Shown here: piece by piece, positions 15,501 to 17,553 of the stretch
Layout: each line of letters opens with the position of its first letter
Numbering within the stretch: the stretch's first letter is position 1
Position numbers and translations under genes: made by a program
Assembly (NCBI GenBank): GCA_030595485.1
Contig: JAUVDE010000016.1
Span: 1-17,553, forward strand
Source: Draconibacterium sp.
Lineage (GTDB): Bacteria; Bacteroidota; Bacteroidia; Bacteroidales; Prolixibacteraceae
Direction of reading: 5' to 3'
DNA: 17,553 nt
Notes under the pieces: model-generated
Databases searched by the model: none
What the model was told of the DNA's origin: nothing
What the model saw: the letters and a program-made list of their open reading frames with translations, nothing else

Positions 15501-16491
15501 GGAGCGCCCTAAAACACCCGCGTTTATCGATTTTATTTCAGACAACGAAATACAAAAAGTAATGCTGATTGCTTTTGATGGAAGCTTGTTGTTTACAAAG
15601 CTGAAAAACAAACTCAGGGGCATTGAACCAAAGTATTTATCGGCCGAAGACTTTTTGTACAAAAAGCAAAACATATCGGGTTTACTGTTTAATAAACGGC
15701 AGGTAATTTGGATTTACGGGCTCGATAATTACCTGCTAAATTTCAAAGAAGGAGATTTATTGCTGGCCAGAATAAGAGAAATAAAAACGGCCAGGTGCAC
15801 TGTAGTACTTGAAATGCCGTATGACATGGATTTCATTAAGGAATATTTTGAAGAGTACATTTCTGATTTTAAGGTGGACGAAGATGATGAGATTGCCATT
15901 ATAGGCTACATGCGAGGTTTAAATCAGGAGCTAAAAGATTTTTACCGTTATACAAATTCAATTGAACAAGAAAGTACTACACACGATTTACAAGTGGCTG
16001 CGCGGAAGATAGATCAGGAACAGAATAAACCAGACGAAAGGTTGCTGGCAATTGCACATTTAATGAAAATGAGGTACAGGTATATTTGGAATAATTTGTC
16101 GAGGATGGAAAAGCTCATTTTATTTGATATCTCTGACGATGGGATCTTAAATTTTAAAAATAAGTTTTTGGTTAACCGGTTAAAAATGAAAGGTTTGTTG
16201 AAGTTGGAACCAAAACCTGAGCTTTTTGATAAAAGCTTTCAGTACTTTTTGAAATATGCAATTAAGGAAGAAGAAACCATTCAGCTTGAACGAAAATTAA
16301 GCAAACAAGGTAAATGGCGAAATGCGAAATACATGTTGCTATTCTTGTTAGTTCCATTGGTTGCTTTTATGTTTATTTCCCGAGGTTTTTCAATTGAAAA
16401 AATTGTAGGAATTTTAAGTGGCGTTTTAGCCTTATTCGCCGGAGCCATGCGTGTTATGGACACAAGTTTATTTAGTAAAACAAAGTCATAA
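12595..16491 (+). CDS. Large multi-span sensor-like membrane protein with dCache-like domain and degenerate NTPase-like cytoplasmic domain
   Basis: This 1298-residue protein belongs to no characterised family that I can name. About twelve membrane helices are seen, near residues 13-33, 261-285, 296-317, 593-615, 645-668, 671-692, 699-717, 722-740, 753-775, 935-953, 1246-1263 and 1267-1287. They delimit three extracytoplasmic domains (34-260, 318-592 and 776-934). The second resembles a double-Cache sensor: SRDYYKML (431-438) and VIFLIINKEGRVLFHSDD (508-525) are typical ligand-domain segments. The cytoplasmic part (954-1245) has an alpha/beta core with a Walker-B-like strand QVIWIYGLDNYLLN (1036-1049) but no GxxGxGK P-loop. 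It is followed by a winged-helix-like segment with LSRMEKLILFDISDDGILNFKN (1168-1189, read with gaps from the STAND/AAA type). No kinase, cyclase or chemotaxis domain is present. It is monocistronic between its own promoter and terminator and divergent from the GH2 operon. A role in sensing an extracellular ligand is inference. Confidence 0.85.
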   Translation: MKIEKVKSRNTIGWVAIVTTLILLYASFFLLYIPKQELQLQERGFRILEEYAKNIHIKRDYYQNHLQNYGGFYVLKREGASTVIPQLQKGTTLSDDIDNVIESLDDEVLLELENAGREEYNEKGQGNYISYGLDSLKFETGELKYEVDNQYVHKYKGANVPIKKVMENLKFDALFENIALLDSSQVIYNSNGDVINSITNFNAVRDTISKTQGGIMLKLKIKGVDTQVLFLPFKFLGKDFFLAGFISNQQFVTKTRTIDNQFLSIISGILLLMLIGMPILKVVFIGREERLNVSDVYLSTISMMLGVSVLVLLFIGTMKYYVVDRVSAENRSDDISEKLIKNIDSDFEQLIALCDSVSEIDKHNKSGFWKDIDSFIKDSTQKYVNVPKETFAKNDSLFPFNEIIFLNEKGTAVKAVTKTPFSDLVKLDLSSRDYYKMLTKSGQSWPSVSENFDAYYIESIKSYNTGAKETAISFRLKNRVKVGIDSADYLAITSHVPALYDQVLPPGVIFLIINKEGRVLFHSDDSKNLQENFVTETKNHPKVIGALNYNTSEKVKVIYNEKKWMAKIVPLKKKPFYHVTLLDAQHQGNKNTRVYLFTFYFLLFTFLCVFIGMQLIQFTGPRKSFLKTKNWSFDWLVYRTDKEQDYRLLLYVQSLLLFLQIMGFYFIKVPVSMLMFQLVFIAYSSYVAYSILNENKSLITCSMLLLIAFMLLVLFGVVNWPDYAISLSIFVVLFLISFVVQKKPLVLIFPLKFKITYLSYMFIWLCAIAVVPTLSYYYSIKLQEEILDKRKEMIHVAKSNLLSEEHDHNGIRRVWQSRVNGSGLDDLELEYTHENEMTEKLCDSIKKELHDKRKYKNAADVYSMLPSSLTEDEYLMSLQKNSNSSCDWWFSDSSLYFTQTDTDGRIKVVSDELKSMQSSCGVFCFDENKRGAKRWWFYLILPVILLIILIWSTFKYQAAYLLNTVLANWERPKTPAFIDFISDNEIQKVMLIAFDGSLLFTKLKNKLRGIEPKYLSAEDFLYKKQNISGLLFNKRQVIWIYGLDNYLLNFKEGDLLLARIREIKTARCTVVLEMPYDMDFIKEYFEEYISDFKVDEDDEIAIIGYMRGLNQELKDFYRYTNSIEQESTTHDLQVAARKIDQEQNKPDERLLAIAHLMKMRYRYIWNNLSRMEKLILFDISDDGILNFKNKFLVNRLKMKGLLKLEPKPELFDKSFQYFLKYAIKEEETIQLERKLSKQGKWRNAKYMLLFLLVPLVAFMFISRGFSIEKIVGILSGVLALFAGAMRVMDTSLFSKTKS

Positions 16492-16527
16492 AAAACAGGT
16501 GTTTTTGTAAGCAGAACACCTGTTTTT
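16491..16527. terminator. 13-bp perfect bidirectional terminator
   Basis: AAAAACAGGTGTT (16491-16503) pairs perfectly with AACACCTGTTTTT (16515-16527) around an 11-base loop. The first arm begins at the last base of the upstream stop codon. A-runs and T-runs on both sides make it usable for the plus-strand sensor gene and for the convergent sulfatase gene ending at 16548. Confidence 0.85.
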
Positions 16528-16547
16528 ATATGATTTATAAAATACGT

Positions 16548-17553
16548 TTAGTCTTCAACAACCATACTTCCCCACCATTTATTTCCGGGATCAAAGTCTT
16601 TCGATAAGAAATTCATACGTTGTTTTTCCAGTGCAGGCCAGCGTTTATTTACGATATTATTCATGTGTTTCTTTTCGCGTTCTGCAGTCCAAGTTGGGTC
16701 TTTTTCAGGGTAACGTGCTCCCATTTCATCCAACATTACAAAAAGCTTTTTGCTCATTTGTTTCACAAGCTCAGTATTTGCAGTTGCAACATTGGTGGTT
16801 TCTTCCAAATCGTTAATCAGGTTGTATAATTCTTCTCTACCATCTTCGTAGTAATGAATTAGTTTCCAGTCTCCTTCGCGAATTACCGATGAAGGTTCAC
16901 CTCCTTGGTTTCCGTAATGAGGGTAGTGCCAAATTAATGGTCGCTGTGTCAATGTTTCTCCTTTTAAAAGCGGAACTAAGCTAACACCGTCGTTGTGCTC
17001 TTCGGGTTTTAGTTGAGCTCCACAAAGCTCTAAAATTGTAGGGTAAAAATCGGTTCCGGTAACCGGAGCACTACACTTTTGTCCGTTACCCATGCCAGGA
17101 ACTTTAATAAAATAGGGTTCGCGAATACCGCCTTCAAACTGGTAGCCTTTTCCGGCACGCAGTGGCAGGTTCGAAGTTGCAAATGCATCGCCGGCAGCCA
17201 CACCGCCATTATCTCCGGTAAAACAGATGATGGTATTGTCATCTAATCCCATTTCTTCCAAAGCATTTAAAACAACGCCAACTGCATCGTCCATTGCCTC
17301 AACTAATCCTGCATAAATTGGGTTATCCTGCGTTTGACGAATAGGCAAGAAATGCCCCATTTCAAAACCTGTTTCGGCAATGCCCAAAATCTCAGCTTTA
17401 TCGCGGTATTTTGCCCATTTTTCTTTTGTTGTTTGAATAGGACCGTGAACGGCGTAAAATGAGAGATAGGCAAAAAAGGCCGTGTCTTTATTATTTTTTA
17501 TGAACTCAACCATTTCTTTGGCTAAACGCATCGATAAGTTTTCGCCATCTGGG
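16548..17553 (-). CDS. C-terminal part of a second S1 sulfatase (cut by window edge)
   Basis: The frame is open to the window end: codons for P-D-G-E-N-L-S precede the first in-window Met (17531), so that Met is internal and the N-terminal part, including the CxPxR formylglycine motif and signal peptide, lies outside. About 335 residues are visible. FFAYLSFYAVHGP supplies the conserved active-site His. FTGDNGG, about 105 residues after the Met, supplies the Asp-Asn metal ligands. LRAGKGYQFEGGIREPYFIK carries the conserved Lys and the GGIREP segment of S1 sulfatases. Typical C-terminal motifs GDWKLI and ELYNL, then a Lys/Arg-rich tail, follow. It is not a close copy of the sulfatase at 7819-9471, whose middle and C-terminal regions differ, so the two probably remove sulfate from different positions or sugars. 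It is convergent with the large sensor gene. Confidence 0.93.
   Translation of the reverse strand, partial: PDGENLSMRLAKEMVEFIKNNKDTAFFAYLSFYAVHGPIQTTKEKWAKYRDKAEILGIAETGFEMGHFLPIRQTQDNPIYAGLVEAMDDAVGVVLNALEEMGLDDNTIICFTGDNGGVAAGDAFATSNLPLRAGKGYQFEGGIREPYFIKVPGMGNGQKCSAPVTGTDFYPTILELCGAQLKPEEHNDGVSLVPLLKGETLTQRPLIWHYPHYGNQGGEPSSVIREGDWKLIHYYEDGREELYNLINDLEETTNVATANTELVKQMSKKLFVMLDEMGARYPEKDPTWTAEREKKHMNNIVNKRWPALEKQRMNFLSKDFDPGNKWWGSMVVED

Noticed and set aside
12595..16491. Histidine kinase or diguanylate cyclase assignment for the large sensor protein
   Set aside because: No H-box, N/G boxes, GGDEF, EAL or HAMP-linked output module could be found anywhere in the sequence.

Overview
The window comes from a member of the Bacteroidota, most likely a marine or glycan-degrading lineage of the Marinilabiliales/Prolixibacteraceae type (lineage is inference). 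Evidence: AT-rich DNA with no clear Shine-Dalgarno sites, TAnnTTTG-type -7 boxes, a TonB-dependent receptor with an N-terminal carboxypeptidase-regulatory-like domain, two sulfatases, an exported GH2 glycosidase and a membrane-anchored AraC-type regulator. No rRNA, tRNA, CRISPR array, transposase or phage gene is visible.

Layout. Bases 1-130 hold nested inverted repeats. A plus-strand block follows: a TonB-dependent outer-membrane receptor (236-2617), a Gfo/Idh/MocA oxidoreductase (2738-3910) and a xylose-isomerase-like TIM-barrel enzyme (3996-4991). The gaps around the last gene carry three arrays of degenerate 7-bp tandem repeats, and the block ends in a rho-independent terminator (about 5018-5055). 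Next is a 3'-truncated PaaI-type thioesterase (5088-5291), probably a pseudogene. A minus-strand AraC-type regulator with about seven membrane segments follows (5377-6540), then a 318-bp non-coding stretch with two hairpins. A minus-strand operon, transcribed from about 12.4 kb down to 6.86 kb, encodes a secreted GH2 beta-galactosidase-like enzyme, a lipoprotein sulfatase and a Tat-exported hydroxypyruvate-isomerase-like TIM-barrel protein. A 253-bp divergent promoter region separates it from a 1298-residue multi-membrane-span plus-strand protein (12595-16491). That protein has three extracytoplasmic domains, one dCache-like, and a cytoplasmic region resembling a degenerate P-loop NTPase plus winged helix. 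A 13-bp perfect bidirectional terminator lies between it and the C-terminal part of a second sulfatase (16548 to the window edge, minus strand).

How the genes may work together (inference). The locus looks like a carbohydrate-utilisation region for a sulfated glycan. The receptor could import oligosaccharides or another ligand. The sulfatases and GH2 enzyme would trim them outside the cytoplasm, and the Tat-exported TIM-barrel protein would act on a released sugar in the periplasm. The Gfo/Idh/MocA enzyme with the xylose-isomerase-like enzyme would handle oxidised, epimerised or 3-keto sugars inside the cell. The AraC-type regulator may control part of this, but no SusC/SusD pair is present, so this is not a classical polysaccharide utilisation locus. 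The large sensor-like protein is the least explained gene and the best candidate for an undescribed system.
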